Part shown: in pieces, positions 25,570 to 34,937 of the stretch
Layout: each line of letters begins with the position of its first letter
Position numbering within the stretch: the stretch's first letter is position 1
NCBI RefSeq assembly: GCF_023073415.1
Contig: NZ_JADPJL010000016.1
Location: 22,640-86,639 of the forward strand
Reading direction: 5' to 3'
Length of the DNA stretch: 64,000 nt
DNA from: Bradyrhizobium sp. 190
GTDB lineage: Bacteria > Pseudomonadota > Alphaproteobacteria > Rhizobiales > Xanthobacteraceae
Notes under the pieces: generated by a model
Seen by the model: only the letters and a program-made list of their open reading frames with translations
Database searches by the model: none
What the model was told of the DNA's origin: nothing
Made by a program: the position numbers and the translations under genes

Positions 25570-26868
25570 ATGGGAATGGAAAATAAGCTCGCGCGCGCGC
25601 TTCTTATCGGTGGCGCCTTCGGTGCCGTTTGCTCTTCGACGGCGGCGCAAGCGGAAACAGCGCTGAGCATCTGTTACATCAATCATCCGGTGCAAGTCGC
25701 AAACGTCGCGATCCTGCAGAAATGGGCAATCAAGCAAGGCGTCAAGCTGACTAAGACGGTAACGTCCTACACCGTCTATTTGCCGAAGATCACCCAGATG
25801 CTGACCTCCGGGACGAACGACCAATGCGACATCATCTGGAACAATGATGACTGGGGACAGGATCTCGCCCACTATCTTGAACGGCTTGATGACGTTCCGA
25901 ATGCCCGCAAGGTCGAGGTGGGGCAGCTTGAGCCATTCCATACTGCCGACGGAAAGACGACGGCGGTGTCGATGACGACCACGGCCGGCATTCTGTTCTA
26001 TCGCACCGACCTCATTCCCGAGGCGGAACTGCCCAAGACATGGGACGATCTCGTCAAGATCAGTCAGACCCTGCAGTCCGAAAAGAAGGTGAAGTGGGGT
26101 TATGTCGGCGGCATGAGTTACACCAACACCTTCTTCAGCTTTTGGTGGACGCTCTGGAACAACAATTGCGACATCTATGCACCCGCGTATGAGCGCGACA
26201 ACAAGAAGCTTGCAGCCGACGGTTGGAAGCCGATGATTTACTCTCCGTGCCAGGTGCAGACTGCGGAGTTTTGGTGGGATGCTCTCAATGGCAAGAAAAT
26301 AAGCCCGCTTGGCATGACGACCTATTCGCGCGATGAGGCGAATGCGATCTTCCAGGCTGGTGATGCCGCATTTACGGTGGCCGACACCACGTTCCTCGGC
26401 ACCTTCAATAACCCCGAGAGGTCATCGGTCGCAGGAAAGGTCGGCATTGCGCCGTTTCCGGTCGGCCCGATGAGCGACGGCGTCCGCACCTGGATCGACG
26501 TCTGGGGCTGGTCAATCCCAAAAACCCTTCCAAGTGATCGCAAGACTGCGGCCAAAAAGCTGCTTGGCGCGATGCTTGGCGATTCCGACGGTCAGATCGA
26601 GCAGTGGAAGCAGACCGGGGCCCCGCCGCCAAACACCGACGTCTGGCCCACGCTCGAAAAGAACGACCTGACCTGGCGCAGGCTCCGCATGATCCTTTTC
26701 AAGCCTGATCATGTCCATGCTGCCTACTATTTCCGCAACTGGGCGACCGTGCACAAGGTCTATTCGGACACGCTGATCCGCGCAATGAAGGGCAAGCGTG
26801 AGGACATTGCTGCTACCCTTAAGGCTAGTTCCGATGCCATTCGTGCCGGCGCTGTGGCTAACGACTGA
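25570..26868 (+). CDS. ABC transporter periplasmic solute-binding protein (sugar type)
   Basis: Predicted 432-residue family-1 extracellular solute-binding protein. GAGGAGGAAA precedes ATG 25570. Residues 1-28 form a signal peptide ending TAAQA/E. The mature part has the typical extracellular-binding pattern: ITQMLTSGTNDQCDIIWNND, then TTAGILFYRTDLI and LPKTWDDLVKISQTL, which marks the hinge region of maltose/glycerol-phosphate-type binding proteins. It is the first gene of a four-gene importer operon (binding protein, two permeases, ATPase) followed by MaoC and GH88 genes. The ligand is probably a uronic-acid-containing oligosaccharide or glycoside, judged by the GH88 genes, but this is inference. 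Confidence 0.9.
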   Translation: MGMENKLARALLIGGAFGAVCSSTAAQAETALSICYINHPVQVANVAILQKWAIKQGVKLTKTVTSYTVYLPKITQMLTSGTNDQCDIIWNNDDWGQDLAHYLERLDDVPNARKVEVGQLEPFHTADGKTTAVSMTTTAGILFYRTDLIPEAELPKTWDDLVKISQTLQSEKKVKWGYVGGMSYTNTFFSFWWTLWNNNCDIYAPAYERDNKKLAADGWKPMIYSPCQVQTAEFWWDALNGKKISPLGMTTYSRDEANAIFQAGDAAFTVADTTFLGTFNNPERSSVAGKVGIAPFPVGPMSDGVRTWIDVWGWSIPKTLPSDRKTAAKKLLGAMLGDSDGQIEQWKQTGAPPPNTDVWPTLEKNDLTWRRLRMILFKPDHVHAAYYFRNWATVHKVYSDTLIRAMKGKREDIAATLKASSDAIRAGAVAND

Positions 26869-27770
26869 TGATTGTTCGTTCCACGAAATTAGGACTCGAT
26901 GAGAAAGAGCGCTTCATGCTCTTTCTCATTGCGCCGGCTGCGATCGTTCTCGCTTGCTTCGAGATCATTCCGATCTTGATCGGAATGAATGCGAGCTTCC
27001 GCGACTGGTCGCTTGTCAACCCGCAAAGGACCTGGGTCGGACTGAAGCAGTACGTCGCCGTCTTCACCGACCCTGTCTTCTTGAAGATCGTTCTGCCCAA
27101 TACGTTTCTCCTGATGACCGCATCGGTTGGCCTGTCGCTTGCATTCGGCCTCGCTCTGGCATCATTGCTCAACCGTCCGTTCTTTGGCAGGGCAGTTGTG
27201 CGGACCATCATCTTGCTGCCGCTGACGATCGCGCCTGTTATCACCGCGACTATGATAAGGTGGTCTTTCAATGATCAGTTCGGCGTAATTACTAACTTCC
27301 TCTCGTATCTCGGTCTTGCCGATATCGGCTGGCTATCCGACCGCTGGCCGAGCTTTGCGCTCGTCATCATGACTGACATCTGGATCTGGACACCGTGGTT
27401 CACCATCATCCTGCTAGCCGCATTGCAGGGCCTGCCGCCCGAACCGTTCGAGGCCGCGCGGATCGATGCCGCAACGCCATGGTGTATCTTCAGGCGCATC
27501 ACGATGCCAATGCTGCGTCCGGTGATCATCGTTTGTGTCCTGATCCGCGCAATTGACGCGTTTCGCACTTTCGACCAGGTCTGGATCCTGACCGGCGGCG
27601 GGCCTGCTCGATCAACGGAAGTATTCAGCGTCTACACCTATGTTCTGGCTTTCGTTGATCTGGACATCGGACGTGGCGCGGCCGCCGCCGGGGTCGGCGC
27701 GATCATCATGCTATTTGTTGGCGGCGTCCTCTATAAGCTCGTCAACCGAAGCGTGGAAGTATCGCGATGA
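26868..27770 (+). CDS. ABC transporter permease, MalF/UgpA type
   Basis: Predicted 300-residue inner-membrane permease with six hydrophobic segments, for example FLIAPAAIVLACFEIIPILI and FALVIMTDIWIWTPW. The EAA loop that docks on the ATPase is EAARIDAATPWCIFRRITMP. The start overlaps the binding-protein stop (TGATG). Two perfect inverted repeats lie in the first 120 bases of this gene (see separate entries). The stop overlaps the next gene (ATGA). Confidence 0.92.
   Translation: MIVRSTKLGLDEKERFMLFLIAPAAIVLACFEIIPILIGMNASFRDWSLVNPQRTWVGLKQYVAVFTDPVFLKIVLPNTFLLMTASVGLSLAFGLALASLLNRPFFGRAVVRTIILLPLTIAPVITATMIRWSFNDQFGVITNFLSYLGLADIGWLSDRWPSFALVIMTDIWIWTPWFTIILLAALQGLPPEPFEAARIDAATPWCIFRRITMPMLRPVIIVCVLIRAIDAFRTFDQVWILTGGGPARSTEVFSVYTYVLAFVDLDIGRGAAAAGVGAIIMLFVGGVLYKLVNRSVEVSR
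26899..26929 (+). promoter_or_regulatory. Perfect 12-bp inverted repeat at start of permease gene
   Basis: ATGAGAAAGAGC (26899-26910) and its exact complement (26918-26929) flank a 7-base loop. It is in coding sequence just after the binding-protein gene. Such stem-loops after binding-protein genes often slow 3' decay and so raise binding-protein over permease levels. Confidence 0.6.
26966..26987 (+). promoter_or_regulatory. Perfect 10-bp inverted repeat in permease gene
   Basis: CATTCCGATC (26966-26975) and GATCGGAATG (26978-26987) are exact complements around two T. It is the second strong hairpin within 120 bases. Together they may act as a processing or attenuation region between binding protein and permease. 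Confidence 0.5.
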
Positions 27771-28579
27771 TTGCGCTCGCTCTTGATGGTCTGCGGCGTG
27801 CTATCTTTGCGATCAGCATCGTTGCTATATTCGTTCTGTTCGTCGGTCCCATTATGATCTTGGGCGTGACGTCGGTCCGTCCCGCGTCTGGCGCATTCTA
27901 CATCTGGCGCGGCACCAATTTCACGCTCAACAACTTCGTCGAGGTGCTGCATCAGTCCCAGGTGCTGGAAGCGATGTGGAACAGCTTCGTGCTTTCAACA
28001 TTGGCGACCATCCTCTCGCTCGGCATCACGGTCGGAAGCGGTTATATGCTGTCGCGCTTCGGCGGCTGGATCCAGCGCAGCTGGTTTGCGACCATCTACG
28101 TCTTCCGTACCGTTCCCTACATTTCCTGGGTGCTGCCGCTTTATCTGGTCAATACCCGCCTTGGGATTTACGACAGCTATCTCGGTCTGTTACTGCCGCA
28201 CATCGCGGTGCACGTCTGCTTCTTCTCATGGCTGATGAAGGGCTTTTTCGACGGCGTCAACCCGTCGATGGAGTATGCGGCCCTGATCGACGGCTGCACG
28301 CGATGGGGTGCGTTCTGTCGAGTCGCGCTTCCCGCCGCTATGCCTGGGATAGCCGCGCTGGCGATCCTTTGCTGGCTCTCGACGTGGAATGAGTTTTTGT
28401 TCGCCCTGATCCTCTCTGGCAAACGCACGCCCCTAATTACGTCAACTATGGCGCAATTCGTCACCGAGACCGGAACGGAATGGAATTTGATGAGCGCGAC
28501 GGCCGTGCTTGCGATGCTGCCGGCGCTGCTGGTGACCATCTTCGGTCAGAAATACGTCATTCGCGGGCTACGCATGTAG
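27767..28579 (+). CDS. ABC transporter permease, MalG/UgpE type
   Basis: Predicted 270-residue inner-membrane permease, second of the pair. Hydrophobic helices include AIFAISIVAIFVLFVGPIMI and VLAMLPALLVTIFG. The EAA-type loop reads EYAALIDGCTRWGAFCRVAL and is followed by PAAMPGIAALAILCW, as in MalG-type proteins. It overlaps the first permease by four bases (ATGA) and ends 23 bases before the ATPase gene. Confidence 0.92.
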   Translation: MIALALDGLRRAIFAISIVAIFVLFVGPIMILGVTSVRPASGAFYIWRGTNFTLNNFVEVLHQSQVLEAMWNSFVLSTLATILSLGITVGSGYMLSRFGGWIQRSWFATIYVFRTVPYISWVLPLYLVNTRLGIYDSYLGLLLPHIAVHVCFFSWLMKGFFDGVNPSMEYAALIDGCTRWGAFCRVALPAAMPGIAALAILCWLSTWNEFLFALILSGKRTPLITSTMAQFVTETGTEWNLMSATAVLAMLPALLVTIFGQKYVIRGLRM

Positions 28580-28602
28580 CCGGCGCGACTCAGAGGAAGG
28601 TT

Positions 28603-29721
28603 ATGGCACAGATCGTTCTACATGATGTCGTAAAGAAGTACGGCACCTTTCAGGTTGTTCACGAGGTCAACCTCAATATCGCAGATGGTGAATTCGTGGT
28701 GCTCGTCGGTCCATCCGGATGTGGCAAGTCGACGACGCTTCGCATGATTGCGGGTCTTGAGAGCATCAGCGCGGGGACTCTCCGAATCGGCAACAAAGTC
28801 GTCAATGACGTGCCGCCAAAAGATCGGGACATCGCGATGGTGTTTCAGAACTATGCGCTTTATCAGCACATGACGGTGTTCGACAACTTGGCATTCGGGT
28901 TGCGAAACAGGAAAGTCCCTGAGATGGAAATCAGGAGCGAGGTCACCCGCGCAACGCAAATGCTTGGTCTGGAGCCTCTCCTCGCTCGCAAGCCGTTTCA
29001 ACTTTCCGGCGGGCAGCAGCAGCGTGTGGCTCTCGGACGGTGTATCGTAAGGCGGCCACAAGTCTTCCTATTCGACGAGCCGCTCTCGAACCTGGATGCC
29101 AAGCTGCGTGCGCAGATGCGGATCGAGATCAAGGCGCTGCGCGAGCGCGTGCCTACCACTTCCGTCTATGTCACCCATGATCAGGTCGAGGCGATGACGC
29201 TTGGTGACCGGGTCGTAGTCATGAAGGACGGTTGGATTCAGCAGATCGGCACGCCGCTGGAGGTCTACAATCGGCCGGCCAACCGGTTCGTCGCGAGCTT
29301 CATCGGGGCGCCTGCCATGAATTTTATGGAAGTCGAGCTTGTCGAAGAACACGGCGTCGTGTCGGCGCAGGCGAAGGATTTCAAAGTCGAGCTGCCGGAT
29401 GAACAGGCGGCAGTCCTACGCAAGCATAGCGCCAAAACGGTGACTCTGGGTATCCGGCCCGAGCAGATCCGTCTAGGCATGCCTTCCGGCAATACGGGTT
29501 CATCCTTCAGCGGGGTCGTCACCGTCACCGAGCAACTCGGCTCGGAACTGGTGATCGCTCTCAACGTTGCGGACAGCACGATCATGGCGTCGCGCATTTC
29601 GCCGGAGACCGGGGTAAGCCCTCATGCCAGGGTGCAGATGTGGGTGGATGGCAAGGCGCTGCAGTTCTTCGATCATGAAAACGGAAAGGCGATAACGTGC
29701 GCACCATGCACATTGAGATAG
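28603..29721 (+). CDS. ABC transporter ATPase, MalK/UgpC type
   Basis: Predicted 372-residue importer ATPase. ATG 28603 follows AGAGGAAGG. Walker A is GPSGCGKST, the Q-loop is in IAMVFQNYALY, the signature is LSGGQQQR, Walker B is VFLFDEPLSNLD, and the switch His is in VTHDQ. The C-terminal about 130 residues form the regulatory (TOBE/MalK-like) domain, with IRPEQIRLGMPSGNTG. The last few codons (after FFDHENGKAIT) look less conserved. The ATPase energises the two upstream permeases. Confidence 0.93.
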   Translation: MAQIVLHDVVKKYGTFQVVHEVNLNIADGEFVVLVGPSGCGKSTTLRMIAGLESISAGTLRIGNKVVNDVPPKDRDIAMVFQNYALYQHMTVFDNLAFGLRNRKVPEMEIRSEVTRATQMLGLEPLLARKPFQLSGGQQQRVALGRCIVRRPQVFLFDEPLSNLDAKLRAQMRIEIKALRERVPTTSVYVTHDQVEAMTLGDRVVVMKDGWIQQIGTPLEVYNRPANRFVASFIGAPAMNFMEVELVEEHGVVSAQAKDFKVELPDEQAAVLRKHSAKTVTLGIRPEQIRLGMPSGNTGSSFSGVVTVTEQLGSELVIALNVADSTIMASRISPETGVSPHARVQMWVDGKALQFFDHENGKAITCAPCTLR

Positions 29722-29744
29722 CTAATAGCGGAAGGGCAAGAACA

Positions 29745-30200
29745 ATGACTGAGATGCAGACGAAGGTTGGTGATAGCGTTCGATTCTCAAAGACAGTCGG
29801 AGAGTCCGATATCTATCTCTTTGCGGGTCTGACCGGAGATCTTTCGCAAAATCATGTAGACGACGAATTCATGAGCCATTCGATTTACGGCAAGCGCATT
29901 GCCCATGGCGCGTTGATGGTCGGATTCATATCCACGGCCTCGACCCGAATGATTGAGGAAAGCCTGAGGAAGGGTGTCGATTCGACGCCCGTGTCGCTTG
30001 GCTACGATGGCGTGCGGTTTCTAAAACCCGTCTACATCAACGACACGGTGACAGTGACCTATACCATCAGCAAAATCGACGAGGAGCGCCGCCGCACGCT
30101 CGCCAATGTGGACGTCACCAATCAGCGTGGCGAACTCGTCGCCGTAGGCAAGCATCACCTCAAATGGACGCGCAACGCGACGAACAGGCCTGCGTCCTAG
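29745..30200 (+). CDS. MaoC-like (R)-specific enoyl-CoA hydratase
   Basis: Predicted 151-residue hotdog-fold hydratase. ATG 29745 with GGAAGGG upstream is preferred over 29697. The catalytic block is intact: FAGLTGDLSQNHVDDEFMSH, in which the Asp and His of the D-x4-H motif are present, then IAHGALMVGFIS. The C-terminal LGYDGVRFLKPVYINDTVT is also typical. It hydrates or dehydrates a CoA thioester, fitting the two CoA transferases nearby. It is the intact counterpart of the broken MaoC genes at 39.8 and 47.4 kb. It follows the ATPase by 23 bases and appears to be in the same operon. Confidence 0.9.
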   Translation: MTEMQTKVGDSVRFSKTVGESDIYLFAGLTGDLSQNHVDDEFMSHSIYGKRIAHGALMVGFISTASTRMIEESLRKGVDSTPVSLGYDGVRFLKPVYINDTVTVTYTISKIDEERRRTLANVDVTNQRGELVAVGKHHLKWTRNATNRPAS

Positions 30201-30265
30201 GCGGAGAAGGCGATCGCAGATGTATGTAGAGGGAAGAGGCGGTCGGAAAAAAACTGGAGGAAATA

Positions 30266-31426
30266 GTGAGCACAGCAGGGCCCCGATGGGGAGAGGCGAT
30301 CGAACGAATGCGCTGCCGAGTCGATCAGACGCTCGAGAGCCTACAATCGGAGTTCCCGCATTGGGCCGAGGCCGCGACGGGAAAATGGACGACGACTGTC
30401 GACGGCGACTGGACCGGCGGCGCGTGGCCGGGCATGTTGTGGTGGTTTGCGCGGCGAACAGGAAGCTACAGATATCAGGATGCTGCCGCGCTGTGGAGCG
30501 GCCGGCTCAAACCGCGGGCGCACCTGCAAACTGCGTTCAAGGGCTTTGGTTTCTATTACGGCGTTGCACTTGGCGACCTCCTGTGCGCGGACAAGGATGC
30601 CGCGGCATTGGCGCTGGATGCTGCCAAATCGCTGAAGAGGCAGTATGACCCGAGGCTGGACCTCATTCCGCTCGGCAGCGACGCGGAGGAGTCGGAGGAC
30701 GTCGGCAATTCCTTCAGCAGTATCGATTCCTTGCAGGCGGTTCCGCTCCTGTTCTGGGCAGCGGACAAGACAGGGGAAGCGTCATTCGCCGACGTCGCTG
30801 CGCGACATACGACGCGGGTGCTGGATATTCACATGCGGCCCGATGGCTCGATTGTGCAGTCGAGCGAGCTCAATCCGGCGAACGGCGAGATCGTCCGACA
30901 GTTTACTCACAAGGGCTTTAGCGACAGCAGCGTTTGGGGAAGGGCGCAGGCCTGGGGCCTCGTCTATGCCGCAGTCGCGCTTGCCCATCTTCCTCAGGAA
31001 AAGCGTTGGATGGACCAGTTGATCGCGGGCGCCGACTGGTGGTTGTCGCATGTACCTCCCGACCTCGTGGCGTTCTGGGATTTCGACGATCCTGCGATCC
31101 CCAGTACGGAGACCGATACGGCGGCTACTGCAATCGCTTGCTCGGCGCTGCTCAAGCTGGGGCGGCTTGCGCCGTCCGCCGATCTCCGCGCGAAATATCA
31201 AGACGCAGGCGAGCGCACAGCTAGGGCTCTGATCGACGGCTATCTTACGCCTGTCGCCGCAGGGGAGAACCGTCCGCAGGGCATGCTGGTCGGTGCCTGC
31301 TTCAACAAGCGGCGCGACGCCCGCGCGCGGGACTCCGCGACCAATGCTGAGACGATCTTCGGCTCCTATTATCTGCTGGAGTCGCTGATCGTTCTGGATG
31401 GTTTGATCGAGGCGGAAAAGATCTAG
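30266..31426 (+). CDS. GH88-type unsaturated glucuronyl hydrolase
   Basis: Predicted 386-residue glycoside hydrolase with the (alpha/alpha)6 pattern of family 88/105. The start is GTG 30266, preceded by CTGGAGGAA. Landmarks are DGDWTGGAWPGMLWW, the SFSSIDSLQAVPLLFW block carrying the catalytic-type Asp, HMRPDGSIVQSSELNP and FSDSSVWGRAQAWGL. These enzymes hydrate the unsaturated uronic acid at the non-reducing end of lyase products. No signal peptide, so it acts in the cytoplasm on imported sugar, consistent with the adjacent ABC importer. Two decayed copies exist in this window (24.5 kb and 60.5-61.6 kb) and a diverged intact one at 37.3 kb. Confidence 0.88.
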   Translation: MSTAGPRWGEAIERMRCRVDQTLESLQSEFPHWAEAATGKWTTTVDGDWTGGAWPGMLWWFARRTGSYRYQDAAALWSGRLKPRAHLQTAFKGFGFYYGVALGDLLCADKDAAALALDAAKSLKRQYDPRLDLIPLGSDAEESEDVGNSFSSIDSLQAVPLLFWAADKTGEASFADVAARHTTRVLDIHMRPDGSIVQSSELNPANGEIVRQFTHKGFSDSSVWGRAQAWGLVYAAVALAHLPQEKRWMDQLIAGADWWLSHVPPDLVAFWDFDDPAIPSTETDTAATAIACSALLKLGRLAPSADLRAKYQDAGERTARALIDGYLTPVAAGENRPQGMLVGACFNKRRDARARDSATNAETIFGSYYLLESLIVLDGLIEAEKI

Positions 31427-31470
31427 ACAGTCGATCGAACTCACCTCTCCCGATACGTGGGAAGCATGTC

Positions 31471-32400
31471 ATGACAAGAGCAGATTCTCCGGTCTACAGT
31501 GGCCTGTTCCCGGTCGCTCCCACCCCGTTCACGGAAAACGGTGACCTCGACCTCGAAGGCCAGAAGCGTGTGCTTGACTGCATGATCGATCAGGGTGTCG
31601 ATGGCATCTGCATTCTGGCTAATTATTCCGAGCAGTTCCTGTTGTCGGACAAGGAGCGCGACACGCTGGTCGATCTCTGCCCGTCGCATGTCGCCGGCCG
31701 CAAGCCGGTAATGGTGACATGCAGCCATTTCAGCACCCGGATCGCGGAGGAGCGGGCGCGCTATGCGACCGAGCGTGGCGCGAGCCTGTTGATGCTGATG
31801 CCGCCCTACCATGGCATGGGCCTGCGGGCGGATGAAGCGGGCATATTGCAGCATTTCGATCGTGTTGCCGAGGCTGCGAAGATTCCAATCATGGTTCAGG
31901 ATGCGCCGCTAAGCGGCGTGACGCTGACGGTGCCGTTTCTGGCGCGTTTAGCGCGTGCGGTGCCGCTCGTCAGCTATTTCAAGATCGAAGTACCTTTTGC
32001 CGCGGCAAAACTCCGCTCGCTGATCGAGGCCGGTGGCGAGTCCATCATTGGCCCATTTGACGGGGAGGAGGCGATTACCATGATGGCCGATCTCGATGCC
32101 GGCGCCACCGGCACCATGTCGAGCGCGGTGCTTCCGGATCTGCTGCGCGATGTTATCGATAATCAGAAGGCGAGACGTCGCGCAGACGCCGCGGCCGCCT
32201 ACGCCCGCGTCCTGCCTTTGATCAACTTCGAGAACCGGCAATGCGGTTTGCGTGCCGCCAAGAGTGTGATGGCGGAAGGCAAGGTCATCAAATGCGAGGC
32301 GGTGCGCCATCCGCTCGAGCAGATTCATCCGGATACAAGGGCCGGGCTGATCGAGCTTGCGCGGGAAGCAAATCCTCTGGCGTTGCACTGGGGACGCTGA
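31471..32400 (+). CDS. DapA/NAL-family aldolase or dehydratase
   Basis: Predicted 309-residue (beta/alpha)8 lyase of the dihydrodipicolinate synthase/N-acetylneuraminate lyase family. The N-terminal SGLFPVAPTPFTENGDLDLE and GVDGICILANYSEQFLLSDK are typical, and the Schiff-base Lys lies in VSYFKIEVP. The usual catalytic Tyr of the YNxP motif is replaced (VQDAP), as in members that handle 2-keto-3-deoxy sugar acids rather than lysine precursors. With an AraD1-like FAH gene directly downstream, a role in 2-keto-3-deoxy-acid breakdown is likely. It follows the GH88 gene by 44 bases. Confidence 0.85.
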   Translation: MTRADSPVYSGLFPVAPTPFTENGDLDLEGQKRVLDCMIDQGVDGICILANYSEQFLLSDKERDTLVDLCPSHVAGRKPVMVTCSHFSTRIAEERARYATERGASLLMLMPPYHGMGLRADEAGILQHFDRVAEAAKIPIMVQDAPLSGVTLTVPFLARLARAVPLVSYFKIEVPFAAAKLRSLIEAGGESIIGPFDGEEAITMMADLDAGATGTMSSAVLPDLLRDVIDNQKARRRADAAAAYARVLPLINFENRQCGLRAAKSVMAEGKVIKCEAVRHPLEQIHPDTRAGLIELAREANPLALHWGR

Positions 32401-32467
32401 CGACGGGACGCGGCTTGCAGTTCCGACGCGAAGGTCGAAGATACCGATGAAATCCTGAGGATTGCAC

Positions 32468-33639
32468 ATGATATCGCTGAGCGCTGCATCAGTTCTGCCA
32501 GATGACGGCACCGCCGGGACGCTGGTCGGCCGGGTCTGGCTGCCTTCTGCGGGCGGGCCTGCGGTGGTGGCTGTTTGGGAGGACGGCGTCTACGACTTAA
32601 CCGCGCGGTTTCCGACCATGAGCATGCTGGCCGAGGAGGCTGATCCGGTTCGCGCGATTCGCGAGGTGCCCGTCACCCGGATCTCGGATCTTGATAGCGT
32701 CCTAAGGAACACGCCTCCGGATAGCCGCGACTTAGGCAAGCCTTGGCTTCTTCCGCCGATCGATCTCCAGGTGTTGAAGGCCGCCGGCGTGACTTTCGCA
32801 GTCTCAATGCTGGAGCGGATGATCGAGGAGCGGGCGCTCGGGAACCCCTCGGCGGCCGCGAAAATTCGCGCTGAGGTGGCCCGCCTGGTCGGCGATGATC
32901 TTTCCAAACTCAAGCCTAGCTCACCACAGGCGATGCGATTGAAGGAGGTACTGATCGAACAGCAGGCCTGGAGCCAGTATCTCGAGGTCGGAATCGGGCG
33001 TGACGCTGAAGTTTTCACGAAGGCGCCGGTGCTGTCCTCCGTCGGAACGGGAATGGACGCGGGGCTTCATCCCAAATCGACCTGGAATAACCCGGAACCG
33101 GAGGTCGTGCTCGCGGTCTCCAGCCGCGGCAAGATTGTCGGCGCTGCACTTGGCAATGACGTCAACTTGCGCGATTTCGAGGGGCGTTCGGCACTGTTGC
33201 TGTCGAAGGCCAAGGACAACAATGCATCCTGCGCCATTGGACCGCTGCTGCGGGTGTTCGACCGGACCTTTCGCTCGACGATATCCGCAAGATGGACATT
33301 GCAATGACCGTCACCGGCAACGATGGGTTCATTCTCGAGGCGCATTCATCGATGTGCAAGATCAGCAGAGACCCTGAGGATCTAGTTGTGCAGACCCTCG
33401 AGCCCGCGCATCAGTGCCCTGACGGTTTCGTGTTGTTTCTTGGTACGATGTTCGCGCCGGTAAAGGACCGCGATATTGCTGGCCAAGGCTTTACCCACAA
33501 GCGCGACGATATCGTCACCATCAAATCGCCAGAGCTTGGAACACTCGTCAACCGGATGCGTCCGAGCGACGAATGCGAGCACTGGACTTTCGGCTTGACC
33601 GCATTGATGAAAAATTTGGCTGCGCGGAGAAATCTATAA
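32468..33639 (+). pseudogene. FAH/AraD1-family gene interrupted by a one-base frameshift
   Basis: Two overlapping frames make one fumarylacetoacetate-hydrolase-family protein. The first ends ...LLRVFDRTFRSTISARW; the second begins within the same bases as LDDIRKMDIAMTVTG. Restoring one T in the run at about 33271 (ACCTTT-CGCTC) gives FDRTFSLDDIRKMDI and 1,173 bases, exactly 390 codons plus stop, the usual length for AraD1-like proteins. Metal-binding blocks are seen in both halves (NPEPEVVLAVSS, DGFVLFLGTMFAP). Either a recent mutation or a sequencing indel; the rest of the gene is undamaged. Confidence 0.8.
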
Positions 33640-33744
33640 TCTGATGCCGCACCGAGAGCGCATAGGCGCTTTCCCACGTTTACTCTGCTACCTCGTCCGA
33701 TCGCGAACTGCTCATCAGGTTTCCCGAATTTCGATCTCTTAAAC

Positions 33745-34263
33745 ATGGTCACAGCCATGCAACTCGACAAAATCGATGCTCGTCTTCTTGACCTCGTGCA
33801 GCGGAACAATCGTTTGAGCAGTGAAGAACTCGGCGCGAAGGTCGGTTTGTCTGCATCCGGAGTTCAGCGTCGACTGAAACGCCTACGATCGGAGCGCATC
33901 ATAGAAGGAGACGTTTCAATCGTCTCCCCAAAAGCGGTCGGACGAAACGTGACCCTGCTGGTTCACATTTCGTTTGAGCGTGATCGGAGCGACATAATCG
34001 ATCGCTTTAAGCGGGCAATCCGCAAAATGCCTGAGGTGATGAGCGGATTCTACGTTACCGGACAGACCGACTTCGTTCTCCTCGTAACAGCAAATAATAT
34101 GGAAGAGTACGAGCACTTCACTCGGTGCCTAGTACACGAAAACCCAGACATAAAGCGCTTTGAAAGTAGGTCGTTTTGGACAGAGTCAAAGCCGGCTTCA
34201 CGTTACCAATGGCTTCTATCGCATGCTGGTGACCAGCGAGGCGTAGGGCGGCCAGCGGTTTGA
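33745..34263 (+). CDS. Lrp/AsnC-family transcriptional regulator
   Basis: Predicted 172 residues (168 from ATG 33757, MQLDKIDARLL). The DNA-binding part has LDLVQRNNRLSSEELGAKVG followed by LSASGVQRRLKRLRSERII. The RAM ligand-binding part has VMSGFYVTGQTDFVLLVTAN. The last about 15 residues (DQRGVGRPAV) are not typical and may come from a junction with the unknown sequence downstream. It lies after the catabolic operon on the same strand and may control it or respond to an amino acid. Confidence 0.87.
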   Translation: MVTAMQLDKIDARLLDLVQRNNRLSSEELGAKVGLSASGVQRRLKRLRSERIIEGDVSIVSPKAVGRNVTLLVHISFERDRSDIIDRFKRAIRKMPEVMSGFYVTGQTDFVLLVTANNMEEYEHFTRCLVHENPDIKRFESRSFWTESKPASRYQWLLSHAGDQRGVGRPAV

Positions 34264-34638
34264 GGTCTGCTGGAGAACCCGCTCGGCGGCCGAGCTTAGG
34301 CCGTGTGGTGTTACGAGAAGCGTGAATTGTGGAACGACGGCTGGCCTCGTCAGCCGAGGCGGGCAGGATTGAACTGACGCTGCGATCCTATTTGATATTG
34401 CTTTCGTTGTACTTTTAGGTCCGGCGATCTGCTTTTGTGTTCTTGGGTGGCGCTGTTGCTCCCTAGAGAGCACTTTGGAGCTGTCCGCAAGCCCGCGCCG
34501 CCCATAGCCCGTTGGCGAATAATGCTCCCAGCGCAGTGACGGAGTTGACACTCCCACCTCAGTGTTCCTATTTTGTTTCAACATCAATCCATGGGGTCTA
34601 ATTCGCCACAGCAAGCGACTAGCGTTGCTTGACAGCCT
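34264..34638. other. Intergenic stretch, no supported gene
   Basis: About 375 bases between the Lrp gene and the toxin-antitoxin operon. Frames on either strand lack recognisable domains. Possible terminators for both convergent units may lie here, but no clear stem with a T run stands out. Confidence 0.35.
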
Positions 34639-34917
34639 TTATGGTCCGTCGGGAATGGAGCGCCCTTGGTTAGCAGTTTGGTAACGGGGTTCTGCGGTAG
34701 TACGTACGATGCTCAGAGGGCTGGTCTGGTGCGGACATCTTCCGCGAAAGAGCTCGAAGGTCTTGTTGATAGCGGGGTTGTAATTGAAACGGCCTCGCCG
34801 CTTCTTCATGTACTCTGCGACGAGCCACTGGGCCACACTCTCGGGAGTGACCCTTGTGGGATCAATACCAAGCGATCTCGCCACATCAAGAACATTCACC
34901 AGATAGACGCCCACCAT
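34639..34917 (-). CDS. Hypothetical protein downstream of HigA
   Basis: Predicted 92 residues, starting 20 bases after the HigA/ImmA stop on the same strand. The first 55 residues look protein-like and helical (VNVLDVARSLGIDPTRVTPE, WLVAEYMKKRRGRFNYNPAI), and the last 35 look less so. I do not recognise the family. Its position suggests a third gene of the toxin-antitoxin operon, or a protein sharing its transcript. Confidence 0.45.
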   Translation of the reverse strand: MVGVYLVNVLDVARSLGIDPTRVTPESVAQWLVAEYMKKRRGRFNYNPAINKTFELFRGRCPHQTSPLSIVRTTAEPRYQTANQGRSIPDGP

Positions 34918-34937
34918 AACCTTCTCGCTTTCGTGTT

